Assembly (NCBI GenBank): GCA_029259775.1
Contig: JAJDEN010000045.1
Span: 243,366-307,365, forward strand
DNA length: 64,000 nt
Reading direction: 5' to 3'
Origin: Planctomycetota bacterium
Lineage (GTDB): Bacteria > Planctomycetota > PLA2 > JAEUHO01
Part shown: one piece after another, positions 18,235 through 27,863 of the stretch
Layout: each line of letters begins with the position of its first letter
Numbering within the stretch: position 1 is the stretch's first letter
Made by a program: the position numbers and the translations under genes
The notes under the pieces: model-generated
Told to the model about the DNA's origin: nothing
Database searches by the model: none
The model's input: the letters and a program-made list of their open reading frames with translations, nothing else

Positions 18235-21200
18235 ATGCGCACGAGAGCTGCGACGTTCATCGCCATGCTGCTGCTGGCCGTGGTCGCGCTGCCGGTCGGC
18301 GGCGCGCAGGCTGAAGAGCGGATCGAGCTCGACCTCCCCAAGGCGCTTGAGGCGAGTCTCTCGAATGAGGGGATCGTCTCGCCGAGGTGGCTGTCTGCCT
18401 CCCAGTGCCCCGATGGCCACTGGTCCGCCATGGAGTGGGATCGCTGGTGGCAGCGCCTCCCTTGGATCGGGCAAATGCGCTTGCTGGGTCGCGCGACCAA
18501 GCCACACGACGTCGCCACGACGGGCTTGGCCCTCCTGGCCTATCTCGGGGCCGGCTACACCCACCGGGGGAGCCACCCGCACGCCCGCGTCGTCGCCGAC
18601 GGTCTCCAGTGGCTGATCCGGCGGCAGGCGCCGGCCGGATCGTTCACCGCCGCCACGGATCCCGATCCCCAAGTGGCCCATGCCATCGCCACCCTGGCGC
18701 TGACCGAGGTCTACGGCATGACGGCGGGGGTGCGCTATCGAGAGCCTGCCGTGCGCGCGCTGAAGCTCATCCTCGCCACCCAGAGCAAGAGCGGGGCCTG
18801 GCAACATCCCGGCTCCGACGTCGACAACGGCCTCGGGACGTTTTGGGCGGCCATGTCGCTCAAGAGCGCCGAGCTGATCAACAAGGACGCGGTCAGGCGA
18901 GGCGAGAAGGCGCCGCTGCCGACCGAGGTGTCGCGGGCGCTCCAGCGGATCGTCCGGTGGCTCGACACACAGACGGACCCGGCAACCGGCATCGTGCGGC
19001 CGGCGAGCGATGCGGAGCGGGCCCGGGGCGCCACCTCGTTGGTCCTTACTGCGGCGGGGGCGTTGGTCCGGATCTTCGCGGGCGCCGATCCCAGGCGTTC
19101 CAAGATCCTTCGTGCCGCGGCCGACCACCTCGTCACGCACATGCCGACGCGAGACGCCAAGGCGCACCAGAACTCCACCCTGTACGCCTACATCGGGACG
19201 CTGGCGCTGTTCCAGGTCGGCGGCAAGCACTGGGGCATGTGGAAGCGGCGAGCCCTCGAAGAGAACATCGTGGAGACGCAGGACCGGGGCCCGGTCTCCA
19301 GCCGTCGACGCGGCTCGTGGGCACCGCGCGGAGCATGGACCAAGGAGCGCGGCGCGGTGGCTTCGACGGCGCTGAACTCGATGAGCCTCGAGGTCTTCTA
19401 CCGCTACGACCGCGTCTTCGGGGACAAGGACCGTGCGGGCGTCGGGCCGCTCGTCGAGCTGCGGCGACAGGCTCTCACCTGGGAGGCCTCGGTATTGCCC
19501 GGTCATGCCGCGCGCATGACGCTTGCCGAGGGTGGATCTCTGCCCATCGAAGCGGTGCACATGCGAGCCGAGGTACACGGCGTACGGGCGCAGGTGGTGT
19601 TGGACCTGTTCGTCACCAACCCCAAGGCGACGCAGTTCGAGGGCATGTTGGATGTGCGCCTGCCGGACGGAGCGGCACCCTACTACCTGGCGTTTGGTGA
19701 GGCGGTGCTTGAGCGCGTGCCCGACCCCGGTACGGAGGGCACCCGCGCGACCGATCTCGCTTCGCTTCGGGCGCAGGATCACGGCGATTGGGGCCGCGTC
19801 CTCGAGGCACGCATGGCGCCCGTGGAAGCTGCTACCGAGGCGTTCGAGACGATCGTACGCAAGCGGAAGGATCCGGCCCTACTGACCTGGTCCGGCGCGG
19901 GCGTGTACAAGCTGCGCGTCTTCCCGCTGCTGCCGAAGAAGCAGCACAGGATCGTCGTGGCCTACGAGGTCGACCTCGCGCCGGTGGGGGAGGACGCGGG
20001 TCTCGTGCTGCCGCTGCCCACGGACGTGCCCGATGTCCGCGTCGCTGTCCGGGCGCGCGGCGTCACCTGGACGGCCGCTCCTGTCGTCCCCTTGGAAGGC
20101 GATGTGCGTACGTGGCACCGTCCGGCCGGCGACGCGATCAGGGTGCGCGTGACCAGGCCCGGCGACGTCTGGCTGATGGGCGATGACACGGCAGGGCGAA
20201 CGCACACGGCAGCGTGGATCGAGCCGGCGGTGCCTGTCGTGCCGCGCGAGGCCTACCCGAGCGCCCACTTCCTGATCGATACGTCACCCAGCGTCACGCC
20301 AGAGCAGATGGGTGTCTGGCGCGAGCTGGTTCCCGCCATCCTCGAGGCCAATCGTGATCAGATCACGTCGTTCCACGCGACCTTCTTCGACATGCAGATC
20401 CGTCGCTGGCGGACGTCGCCCACGCGCAACACGCCGGAGAACGTGGCCTCCCTGATGGAGGCGATGCGTGCTCTCGAGCCAGGGGGGGCGACAGATCTCA
20501 CAGCTGCTCTGGCCTCCGTACACGACGTGGCGCCGCGCACCAGCGTCTTCCTGTTCACCGACGGTCAACCCACGTGGGGCGACACAGATCACGGGGCGGT
20601 GCTACGCCAGGTCTCCTCCGATCGCCCGGTCTTCGCGTACCTGACAGGGCTCGGCCGCGAGGACGCGGAGAGGCTCCGTGATCTGACGGGCCGCAGCGGT
20701 GGCGCCCTGATCACGGTGCTCGGCCGCGCCGATGTGCCGGCGGCCGCACGCGCCCATCGCAGCTGCGCATGGAGCATCGAGTCGCTGGCTCTGCCGGGGG
20801 TGAGCGACATCCTGCTTGCGGGAGAGCAGACGAGCCTCCATGCCGGGCAACGCCTCCGGCTCGCCGGTCGTGGCCGGCCGACCGCGGGCGCGGCGCTCGC
20901 CATCTCGCTTCGCTGCGGACGGCAGCGACAAGATCTTCTGCTTCCCGTTCGCCAGCCTGTCCGGTCGTCCATGGCGGCACGGGCCTACGGGCGGATCGGC
21001 ATGGAGCAACTCGACGCTGTCAGTTCCCGGTTCCGCGATCTCAGCCGTGACTACGCGATGCACTACCGCGTGGTGGGTCCGCGTACTGCGCTCGTGATGC
21101 TGGAGTCCGAGCAAGACTACCGTCGCTTCAAGCTCACAGGAGGGGGACATGCCGGGCGGGTCGAGAAGAACCCCGTTCGCGCGACCCTGGCCGCGGCGCG

Positions 21201-22128
21201 AGAGCTCCCCCATGGCTACGCCGTCCCGGAGGACGAGGACGCGGGGTCGGCTGCGGCCTTCGCCAAGGAGCGCGAGCTGTCTGCGGAGCTCGTGCGCGTG
21301 CTCCGTCTGGCGCCCGCCAGGGCGTTGCGTCCGCCCCCGCGTCGGGCGGTTCCCTCGGATCCGGTCCTCCGCGCGTTGGCTGGTGCCCTCGACCTCGAAG
21401 CACCCGGAGCCGCCGGGCGTCTTGCGCTGCAGGCCTACGCCCTCGGGCTCGACGGCCACGCCTATTACCTGCTCTGGCGAACCTCGCGGCCTGGGACGGA
21501 TCGGCCCACGGCCGACTGGATCATGGCCCGCGTGGCGGAGCGCGCACGGCGCCCCCTGCTGGCGATCCTCGCGTTCGAGACGGCGCTGGGCTCGTCCGAG
21601 GCCGGCTACCTCGGTCAGGCCATCTGGGTGATCGCCGCGGACTACGACCGGTTCCTACGCGCCTTCCTGGCGACGGGCGTGTCGAACCGCGCTGCGCGCT
21701 TTGCGCGCGCGCGCTTGGCGACGCTCGCCCACTGGCGGAAGCTCCTGGCGGGGCACGCCCTCCCGCGCCGCGCGGCCCTGCTGGTCCTGCACGTGCCGTT
21801 CGATGCCCGCGACGGCACCGCGGTGGAGGTGCGAGGGCCTCATGGCATCGTCGAGCAAGGCCTCCCGAGCACCTCCCGATCACGTCGGCTCCACGTGGCA
21901 CCCCTCAACCCCGGGGGGCCCGGCCCTCGCATGCACGCCCTCGACCGGCTGGGCACGGGGGACTGGACCGTCCGCCTCGTGCGCCCCTCAGCTGATGCCG
22001 TCTCGAAGTTCGTCGCACGCTCGCTCGTGATCGTGATCCAAGCGTGGGGCACGCCGGCCCTACGCGTCGCGCTCATCCGCTCTGTCGCGCCCGAGGAGTA
22101 CTTCGGCCTGGTGATCCAGGGCAGGTAG
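18235..22128 (+). CDS. Giant exported protein: squalene-cyclase-like repeats, VIT and VWA domains
   Basis: 1297 residues from the ATG at 18235, with GGGAG five bases upstream and a signal peptide (MRTRAATFIAMLLLAVVALPVGG); in-frame starts at 18187 and 18223 are less likely. Order of parts: residues about 45-370 resemble the alpha/alpha barrel of prenyltransferase/squalene-cyclase proteins (SPRWLSASQCPDGHW, GLQWLIRRQAPAGSF, LKLILATQSKSGAWQHPG); about 430-620 a VIT-like beta domain (MRAEVHGVRAQVVLDLFVTNP, MLDVRLPDGAAPYYL, YKLRVFPLLPKKQHRIVVAYE); about 690-860 a VWA domain with MIDAS motif DTSPS, GGATDL and LFTDGQP; then about 400 residues of helical tail with no recognised domain. It is probably a periplasmic or surface adhesion or assembly protein. 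No cyclase catalytic motif (DxDD) was seen. Confidence 0.8.
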   Translation: MRTRAATFIAMLLLAVVALPVGGAQAEERIELDLPKALEASLSNEGIVSPRWLSASQCPDGHWSAMEWDRWWQRLPWIGQMRLLGRATKPHDVATTGLALLAYLGAGYTHRGSHPHARVVADGLQWLIRRQAPAGSFTAATDPDPQVAHAIATLALTEVYGMTAGVRYREPAVRALKLILATQSKSGAWQHPGSDVDNGLGTFWAAMSLKSAELINKDAVRRGEKAPLPTEVSRALQRIVRWLDTQTDPATGIVRPASDAERARGATSLVLTAAGALVRIFAGADPRRSKILRAAADHLVTHMPTRDAKAHQNSTLYAYIGTLALFQVGGKHWGMWKRRALEENIVETQDRGPVSSRRRGSWAPRGAWTKERGAVASTALNSMSLEVFYRYDRVFGDKDRAGVGPLVELRRQALTWEASVLPGHAARMTLAEGGSLPIEAVHMRAEVHGVRAQVVLDLFVTNPKATQFEGMLDVRLPDGAAPYYLAFGEAVLERVPDPGTEGTRATDLASLRAQDHGDWGRVLEARMAPVEAATEAFETIVRKRKDPALLTWSGAGVYKLRVFPLLPKKQHRIVVAYEVDLAPVGEDAGLVLPLPTDVPDVRVAVRARGVTWTAAPVVPLEGDVRTWHRPAGDAIRVRVTRPGDVWLMGDDTAGRTHTAAWIEPAVPVVPREAYPSAHFLIDTSPSVTPEQMGVWRELVPAILEANRDQITSFHATFFDMQIRRWRTSPTRNTPENVASLMEAMRALEPGGATDLTAALASVHDVAPRTSVFLFTDGQPTWGDTDHGAVLRQVSSDRPVFAYLTGLGREDAERLRDLTGRSGGALITVLGRADVPAAARAHRSCAWSIESLALPGVSDILLAGEQTSLHAGQRLRLAGRGRPTAGAALAISLRCGRQRQDLLLPVRQPVRSSMAARAYGRIGMEQLDAVSSRFRDLSRDYAMHYRVVGPRTALVMLESEQDYRRFKLTGGGHAGRVEKNPVRATLAAARELPHGYAVPEDEDAGSAAAFAKERELSAELVRVLRLAPARALRPPPRRAVPSDPVLRALAGALDLEAPGAAGRLALQAYALGLDGHAYYLLWRTSRPGTDRPTADWIMARVAERARRPLLAILAFETALGSSEAGYLGQAIWVIAADYDRFLRAFLATGVSNRAARFARARLATLAHWRKLLAGHALPRRAALLVLHVPFDARDGTAVEVRGPHGIVEQGLPSTSRSRRLHVAPLNPGGPGPRMHALDRLGTGDWTVRLVRPSADAVSKFVARSLVIVIQAWGTPALRVALIRSVAPEEYFGLVIQGR

Positions 22129-22220
22129 GCGCGCCGCGAACACGGCCCGCTGCCGGTACCCTCGTTGGGCATCGCCGCTGAACCGCTTTCGGCTTCGGCG
22201 ACGATCTACCCTCGAAGCCC

Positions 22221-25200
22221 ATGCCCCGACGTCCATCCTCCACCCCGCTGCACCCCCGAGCGCTGCTCGCTCATAGCGCGTTCGTCCGTCGCGTTGCGCG
22301 CTCGGCCCTCCGGGGCGACGACTTGGTCGAGGATGCCGTCCAGGATACGTGGCTCGCCGCTCTGGAGTGCCCGCCGCCGTCCTCCGTGCCGCTGCGCGCC
22401 TGGTTGGGCGGCGTGGCGCGTCGCCGTGCTGCCGACATCGTGCGGCGCGACACGCGCCGGCGTCGTCGCGAGCACGGCGTGGCCCGGTCTGACTCGCAGC
22501 CCTCGACCCTCGACGCCACGGCGCGGGCCGAGACGGGGCGGCGTCTCGTCGCCGCCGTGCTCGCGTTGGACGAGCCCTACCGCACGGCGATCCTGCTGCG
22601 CTACGTCGATGACCTGCCGCCTCGCAAGGTCGCCGCCCAAACGGGCGTGCCTGTCGAGACGGCGCGCACGCACATCAAGCGGGGGCTGCACCGGCTGCGC
22701 GCGCAGCTGGACGATCAGCACGATGGCGATCGCCGGCAGTGGATGGCCGTCCTTCTCCCTCTTGCCGGAGTACCTCTCACCACGACGGGCGCGACCCTCA
22801 TCATGGGCGCCGTCGCGATGAAGGCGCTTGTCGCGGCGGGCTTGCTGGCTGCGGTGGGTGCCCTTGTCTGGGTGCTGTGGCCGACGACAGAGCGTGCGTC
22901 TCCGTCGGCCGAGACAGCCTCCGAGGATGCGGCCGGCCCCATCCTGCGCGGCGTGCGACCCGAGCTGCTGCGTGGCGATGCCGCCGCCCAGCGACGTGGG
23001 CGCATCTTCGGTCGTGTCGTTGGGGCCGAGACGGGCGTCCGCGTCAGCCTGTACCGCCTCGGGGCTACGCCACGGACGCCGCCCTTCCTCCGCGACCCGC
23101 AGGAGATGCTCTACGAGGACAGGGCCGCCGCGCAGGCGCCGCTCTTCAGCGTCGAAGCATCGGCTGACGGCAGCTTCGCCTTCGACGACGTGGGCAGCGG
23201 ACGTTTCGAGGTCCGTGCGGCGGTGGGCGACCTGGCCGCTTCGCGCACGGTCGTGCTTCACGTCCCTGGCGCTCACGTGCGAGTCAACCTGAGGTTGCCG
23301 GAGGGCGACGTGCAGCTTCGCGGGCGAGCAGTGTACGCCGATGGTCGCCCGTTCCAGGGGTGGATCACGGCCCACGGCAACGAGGGCCAGACGATGATGG
23401 GCGGGCCCTTCCAGTACAAGCGCGTCTACGGCGAGGGCCTCTTCCGCGTGGCCATGGACGGTCAGTTCGCCATCCGCGGCGTCGGGGCAGGTTCCGTGCG
23501 CCTTGCAGCGTTCCAGCCCGGGCGCGTGCGGCATGTCAGCCGTCGCGTCACGCTGCCACGTCGTGAGCTGTTCGAGTTCGTCGTCGACGAAGGCTATGTC
23601 GAACTCCACGGGCGCGTCGTCGGGGGCGTGCGCAGGAAGCCTGTTGCGGGCGCCGCGCTGCTGGTCCACGCGCTGACCCCGGGAGGCGGGCGCATGCGCG
23701 TCCATGCATCCACGGACGCCGAGGGCAGGTTCCGCGTCTCGCTGCCCCCGCACCGGATTCAGCTTGAGGTGACGGCCGCGGGCTACGGCCCCTCGGGGAT
23801 CCGACGCGTGCCGAACGTTCGCTCAGGTGTCGCGATCGAGATTGCCCTCGCCGAAGCGGGAACCGTGCGCGGTCGCGTGACGCTGGCGTCCGACGGCCGC
23901 CCGGTTCCCGGCGTGCCGGTGCACGCCGTCCCCCTCGAGAATCACGAGCAGTGGATCCAGACCTTCAGCGGCTCCGATGGAGGCTATGTCTTGCGTGGAC
24001 TGCCCGCCGGCGAGGTGTTCGTCTTCGCTGCGGGTCGCGGCTACTTCGGTGCGGACCTACCGAAGCTGGGCGAGGACTTCGGCAAGGAGCCCGCTGTGCT
24101 GACCGTGGTCGGCGGCGTGGCCCAGAACCGCGATCTCAGCGTGCGGCCCGGCGTTGCCGTGACGGGTCGCGTGGTCGACGCCATCGGCGAGCCGGTGGCG
24201 GGCTGCTCCGTGTTGGCGGAGCCCGAGGGGGCCTTCCCCGTCGGTGAACTCCCCACACCGCTCTGGTTGGGCACCGACGTGTCGACCGCAGACGGCTCGT
24301 TCACGCTCGACACCTTGCTGCCGGGCTACAGCTACAGCTTCCTGGCGCTGGCACCCCACGGCGGTTGGTCGAAATCGGTCACGGCTCACGTCGAGGCGGC
24401 CGCGCCGCCGACACCCGAGATCCGGCTCGAACCGGCGCACTGGATGGATGTGCAGGTCGTCGCCGCAGAGGGGGGGGCGCCCATCGCCGGCGCACTCGTG
24501 CTCGGTGGCGGGGCGTACGGCTACACCGACGCGGGCGGCCGCCTACGCCTGGGGCCGCTACTGCAGGAACACCCTCGCGTCGCGGTCCGGGCTCGCGGCT
24601 TCGGGCCGCACGTCACGACGCAGGCGACGTCGTCCGCCCAGCCCGGCCCTGGTGTTCGCATCGAGTTGCAGCCTGTCGGCACGGTGGAGGGCCGGGTGGT
24701 CGTGCCGGACGATGCCCTGCCGGAAGACGTCTGGGTGCGCGCGCACTCGCTCGAGCAAAGCGGCGCCAGTACGCCGCAGGGCGTGCTGGCGGGCCCCGAC
24801 GGACGGTTCCGCCTCGAGGGGGTCGGGGCGGGGGCGTGGAAGATCCAGGGCCGTCTCCGGGGGCGGAATGAGGCGCTGGCCGAGGCGAACGCCGTCGCGG
24901 GCGACCACGACGTCGTGCTCACGTTGGAGCCTGTCGACGGGTACTCGGTGTGGAGCGTGACCGTGCTCGACGGCGCCGGCACGCCCGTCCCCCGGGCGCG
25001 CTGCTACCTGAACTACCGCCCCGTGAAGGGCTCGCCGCAGCGCAAGCGACGGATGGCCCACGACGGGCAGGTCCGTCTCTCGACCCGCGAGCCGGCCGTC
25101 GAGGCGTGGCTCGAGATCTGTGATCCGCGCGACGACGCCGGACAGCAGTTGTCCGCCGGAGCGATTCAGCGCTTCGACGTCGATCCGAAGGGCGGTGAGG

Positions 25201-26480
25201 TCACCGTCAGGCTCCCGGCGCCGCGTGCGATCGAGTGCCTCGTGCGCGACGGTGCGGGGCGGCCCCTGGAAGGCGTGCGCGTGCACGCACAACTTCCACG
25301 CGCCGATGAGGATCCGCCGGAGGCCTACGACGCCCACGACGTGGCTCGCACCGACGCCCAGGGCCGGGCAACGCTGGCACGGCTCGGTCCGGGGACCTAC
25401 TGGGTCTTCGCCGACACGCCACCGCCCTACATCCCGATGGCGGAAGTCGTCGTGCCACCGAACGGTGATCGCGCGACCTTCGAATTCCGGCGGGGCGCCG
25501 ATGTGCTGCTGACTGTCACGGATGAAGCGGGGCGGTCCTTGCGCCGCGCGTATGCGACCGTCCGCTCCGACGATCAGGACGAGGACCTTGACTTCAGCTC
25601 GGTCGGGAGCGGACGCATCCGTGTGTTCGGGCTCGTGCCAGGCAAGCCCGTAAGCCTCACCGTATCCACCGGGCGAGAGCGCATGCTCGTCCGGCGGCTC
25701 GCGTGGATCCCGCGCAACGAGACGATCGTGCTGCAGAAGCCGACCACGATCCGCGGTGCCGTGCACGGGATACCGCCGACCGACACGCGCGGAGCGGTCG
25801 TCTGGTATCGCGAGCCAGGCGGGACGTGGCGAGCCGTCGCGACGAAGGCAGGCGGCACGTTCGTGATTCCGAGGATCGCGCCCAAGGCCGTGACGGAACT
25901 CTACGCGAGCGAAGTTGGCGGGGTGGCACCCAAGGGAGCGTCTCGCCTGATTACGCGAGCCGACGGCGGGGATGACGGCGTGCGGCTGGCGCTCCATCCG
26001 CTGCCGCGTCTCGTGGTCCTCGTCGATGGGGGCGACTTGAGGCAGCCGACCGTACTGCTCCGCAAGGAGGGCAGCCAGAAGACGTGGGGCATGCCCGTCG
26101 TCGACGGGCGGGCCGTGATCAAGGGACTCGCTCCCCACGCGCTGTACAGCCTCTTCGTCGGCCCTACGAAGGATGGGCGATACGGCTACGTGGATCGAGT
26201 TCGTGGCGACCGCCGCGAGATCCGCCTGCCACTCAAGGTGGGTGGTTCGATCACGGGTGAGATCCTCGCACCGGCCGGAGCCACGACCCGCAGTTGGGTC
26301 TCCGCGCAGTGGAGCGGCTTCACCCGCACGAGCGCCGTGGAGGACGACGGGACCTTCCGCTTCGACGGCTTGCCGCCCGGACTTTGGACGATCAAGGCGG
26401 GCGTCCGCGCTGGCAAGGTCGTCTTGCGCGAGGAACTCGACGCGCGTCCCGGCGACAAGCTCCGCATCGTCTTCAAGTGA
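22221..26480 (+). CDS. ECF sigma factor fused by a membrane helix to a large beta-sandwich-repeat region
   Basis: 1419 residues. Residues 12-165 are an ECF sigma-70 factor: region 2 (DDLVEDAVQDTWLAAL and WLGGVARRRAADIVRRD) and region 4 (VLALDEPYRTAILLRYVDDLPPRKVAAQTGVPVETARTHIKRG). Residues about 191-220 form a hydrophobic helix (MKALVAAGLLAAVGALVWVLW). The remaining roughly 1200 residues are many repeated beta units typical of carboxypeptidase-regulatory-like (CarboxypepD_reg/Big) domains: GRVVDAIGEPVAGCSV, DGRFRLEGVGAGAWKIQG, GTVRGRVTLASDGRPVPGV, and others. Predicted topology puts the sigma domain in the cytoplasm and the repeats outside the inner membrane. ECF factors with C-terminal extensions are known in Planctomycetes. 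No anti-sigma gene is adjacent, and the exported part may act as the sensor. Confidence 0.88.
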   Translation: MPRRPSSTPLHPRALLAHSAFVRRVARSALRGDDLVEDAVQDTWLAALECPPPSSVPLRAWLGGVARRRAADIVRRDTRRRRREHGVARSDSQPSTLDATARAETGRRLVAAVLALDEPYRTAILLRYVDDLPPRKVAAQTGVPVETARTHIKRGLHRLRAQLDDQHDGDRRQWMAVLLPLAGVPLTTTGATLIMGAVAMKALVAAGLLAAVGALVWVLWPTTERASPSAETASEDAAGPILRGVRPELLRGDAAAQRRGRIFGRVVGAETGVRVSLYRLGATPRTPPFLRDPQEMLYEDRAAAQAPLFSVEASADGSFAFDDVGSGRFEVRAAVGDLAASRTVVLHVPGAHVRVNLRLPEGDVQLRGRAVYADGRPFQGWITAHGNEGQTMMGGPFQYKRVYGEGLFRVAMDGQFAIRGVGAGSVRLAAFQPGRVRHVSRRVTLPRRELFEFVVDEGYVELHGRVVGGVRRKPVAGAALLVHALTPGGGRMRVHASTDAEGRFRVSLPPHRIQLEVTAAGYGPSGIRRVPNVRSGVAIEIALAEAGTVRGRVTLASDGRPVPGVPVHAVPLENHEQWIQTFSGSDGGYVLRGLPAGEVFVFAAGRGYFGADLPKLGEDFGKEPAVLTVVGGVAQNRDLSVRPGVAVTGRVVDAIGEPVAGCSVLAEPEGAFPVGELPTPLWLGTDVSTADGSFTLDTLLPGYSYSFLALAPHGGWSKSVTAHVEAAAPPTPEIRLEPAHWMDVQVVAAEGGAPIAGALVLGGGAYGYTDAGGRLRLGPLLQEHPRVAVRARGFGPHVTTQATSSAQPGPGVRIELQPVGTVEGRVVVPDDALPEDVWVRAHSLEQSGASTPQGVLAGPDGRFRLEGVGAGAWKIQGRLRGRNEALAEANAVAGDHDVVLTLEPVDGYSVWSVTVLDGAGTPVPRARCYLNYRPVKGSPQRKRRMAHDGQVRLSTREPAVEAWLEICDPRDDAGQQLSAGAIQRFDVDPKGGEVTVRLPAPRAIECLVRDGAGRPLEGVRVHAQLPRADEDPPEAYDAHDVARTDAQGRATLARLGPGTYWVFADTPPPYIPMAEVVVPPNGDRATFEFRRGADVLLTVTDEAGRSLRRAYATVRSDDQDEDLDFSSVGSGRIRVFGLVPGKPVSLTVSTGRERMLVRRLAWIPRNETIVLQKPTTIRGAVHGIPPTDTRGAVVWYREPGGTWRAVATKAGGTFVIPRIAPKAVTELYASEVGGVAPKGASRLITRADGGDDGVRLALHPLPRLVVLVDGGDLRQPTVLLRKEGSQKTWGMPVVDGRAVIKGLAPHALYSLFVGPTKDGRYGYVDRVRGDRREIRLPLKVGGSITGEILAPAGATTRSWVSAQWSGFTRTSAVEDDGTFRFDGLPPGLWTIKAGVRAGKVVLREELDARPGDKLRIVFK

Positions 26481-26499
26481 CCGGCGGCGTCACCTGGAC

Positions 26500-27729
26500 C
26501 TACTCAACGTCGGTACCGCTGCTCGCATCCTGCACTTCATGCGCGACCGGCAGCTCGGGCAGATCCTTGACCTTCTGCCGCCTGCGGCGGCGTGTCTTGG
26601 CCGGAATGAGGCCGCGCATCAACTCCAACGCACCGAAGCACAGGAGCCGGTCCCCGGCCTCGAGGAGGCGGTCGGCCCGCGGGTTCGGGACGACGGTCGT
26701 TCCCCGGTGCAGGGTGAGCACGTTGATGTCCTTCTCGCGCAAGCCGGAGTCCTTGAGCTCCTGGCCGACGTAGGGCGACCCTTCGGGGATGTGGATCTCC
26801 GTGACGCCGTAGCCACGACTCACGGTGAGGCGCTGCCGCAGATCGATCTCGGGGAAGTCCACCTGGGCCGCGATGTAATCCATGATGGAGCCCGCGATGT
26901 CGAGCTGGGTGCAGCGCTCGATGCCCTCCAGCCCCGGCGAGGAGTTGACCTCCATGATCTGGGGGCCCTCCGAGCTCTCGAGCATGTCAACGCCCGCGAC
27001 TCGCAGCCCCAGGATCTGCGCGGCCCGCACGGCGGTCTTGTTGTATTCCTCGTCGAGCTCGACGCCCTCGGTCACCCCGCCGCGATGGACGTTGCTACGG
27101 AACTCCTGCCCCTGGGCAACGCGGCGCATCGCCGCGACGACCTGGTCGCCCACGACGAACGCGCGGATGTCCTTCCCGCGACTCTCGGCCACGAACTTCT
27201 GGATCAGCACGCTCTGCTTCTGGCTCTGCAGCAACTCGATGATGGCCTCCGCCGAGGAGGCCGTCTCGGCGAGCAGCACGCCGATCCCTTGCGTGCCCTC
27301 GATGAGCTTGATGACGACGGGCGCCCCGCCCACGCGCTCGATGGCCGGCAGCACGTCCTTCTTGTCACGCACGAAGGTCGTCTGGGGAATCCCGATGTGG
27401 TGTCGGCTCAGGATCTGGAGGCTGCGCAGCTTGTCGCGCGAGTTGGAGATGCCCGCGGAGGAGTTCGCGCTGAAGACGTCCATCTGCTCGAACTGACGTA
27501 CGACCGCAGTCCCGAAATACGTGATCGAGGCGCCAATGCGTGGCAGCACCGCGTCGTAGTAGGAGAGCTGCTTCTGCCGGAAGTACAGGTCCGGGCTGCC
27601 CTGCTGCAGGTCGATCGCGAACTTGAGCGTATTGAGCACCTTGACCGTGTGTCCGCGCTGAACCGCAGCCTCGCGCAGCCGACGGGTGCTGTAGCTCTTG
27701 GGGCCGCAAGAAAGGATGCCGAGTTTCAT
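26500..27729 (-). CDS. rimK: RimK-family ATP-grasp ligase with C-terminal RCK_C domain
   Basis: 409 residues. ATP-dependent ligase of the RimK type (glutamate or other amino acid addition to protein C-termini or peptides). ATP-grasp features: KLRSLQILSRHHIGIPQT, VVIKLIEGTQGIGVLL, QKFVAESRGKDIRAFVVGDQVVAAM, RSNVHRGG and MEVNSSPGLEGIE. Residues about 310-385 match a TrkA_C/RCK_C domain (IHIPEGSPYVGQELKDSGLREKDINVLTL), a known extension of some RimK proteins that may bind a regulatory ligand. The start is an ATG just behind GGGAGCTCCC, a palindrome that includes the ribosome binding site. It is divergent from the aspartic-protease-like gene, with which RimK proteins are often linked. Confidence 0.92.
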   Translation of the reverse strand: MKLGILSCGPKSYSTRRLREAAVQRGHTVKVLNTLKFAIDLQQGSPDLYFRQKQLSYYDAVLPRIGASITYFGTAVVRQFEQMDVFSANSSAGISNSRDKLRSLQILSRHHIGIPQTTFVRDKKDVLPAIERVGGAPVVIKLIEGTQGIGVLLAETASSAEAIIELLQSQKQSVLIQKFVAESRGKDIRAFVVGDQVVAAMRRVAQGQEFRSNVHRGGVTEGVELDEEYNKTAVRAAQILGLRVAGVDMLESSEGPQIMEVNSSPGLEGIERCTQLDIAGSIMDYIAAQVDFPEIDLRQRLTVSRGYGVTEIHIPEGSPYVGQELKDSGLREKDINVLTLHRGTTVVPNPRADRLLEAGDRLLCFGALELMRGLIPAKTRRRRRQKVKDLPELPVAHEVQDASSGTDVE

Positions 27730-27863
27730 GGGAGCTCCCTGGTTCCGCCTCCGCGTGGAGGTCTGGCCGGATGGTACTTTGCTCGCCTTGGTCCAGTCCG
27801 AATTGCGCGTGTGAGGTCCCGTCCCCGGACCCGCAGGCGTCTGGTCCCCGTGGAGTCCGGCCC

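Noticed and set aside
18235..22128. Functional squalene or terpene cyclase
   Set aside because: Only the repeat fold is suggested; no DxDD-type catalytic motif was found, and the protein is exported.
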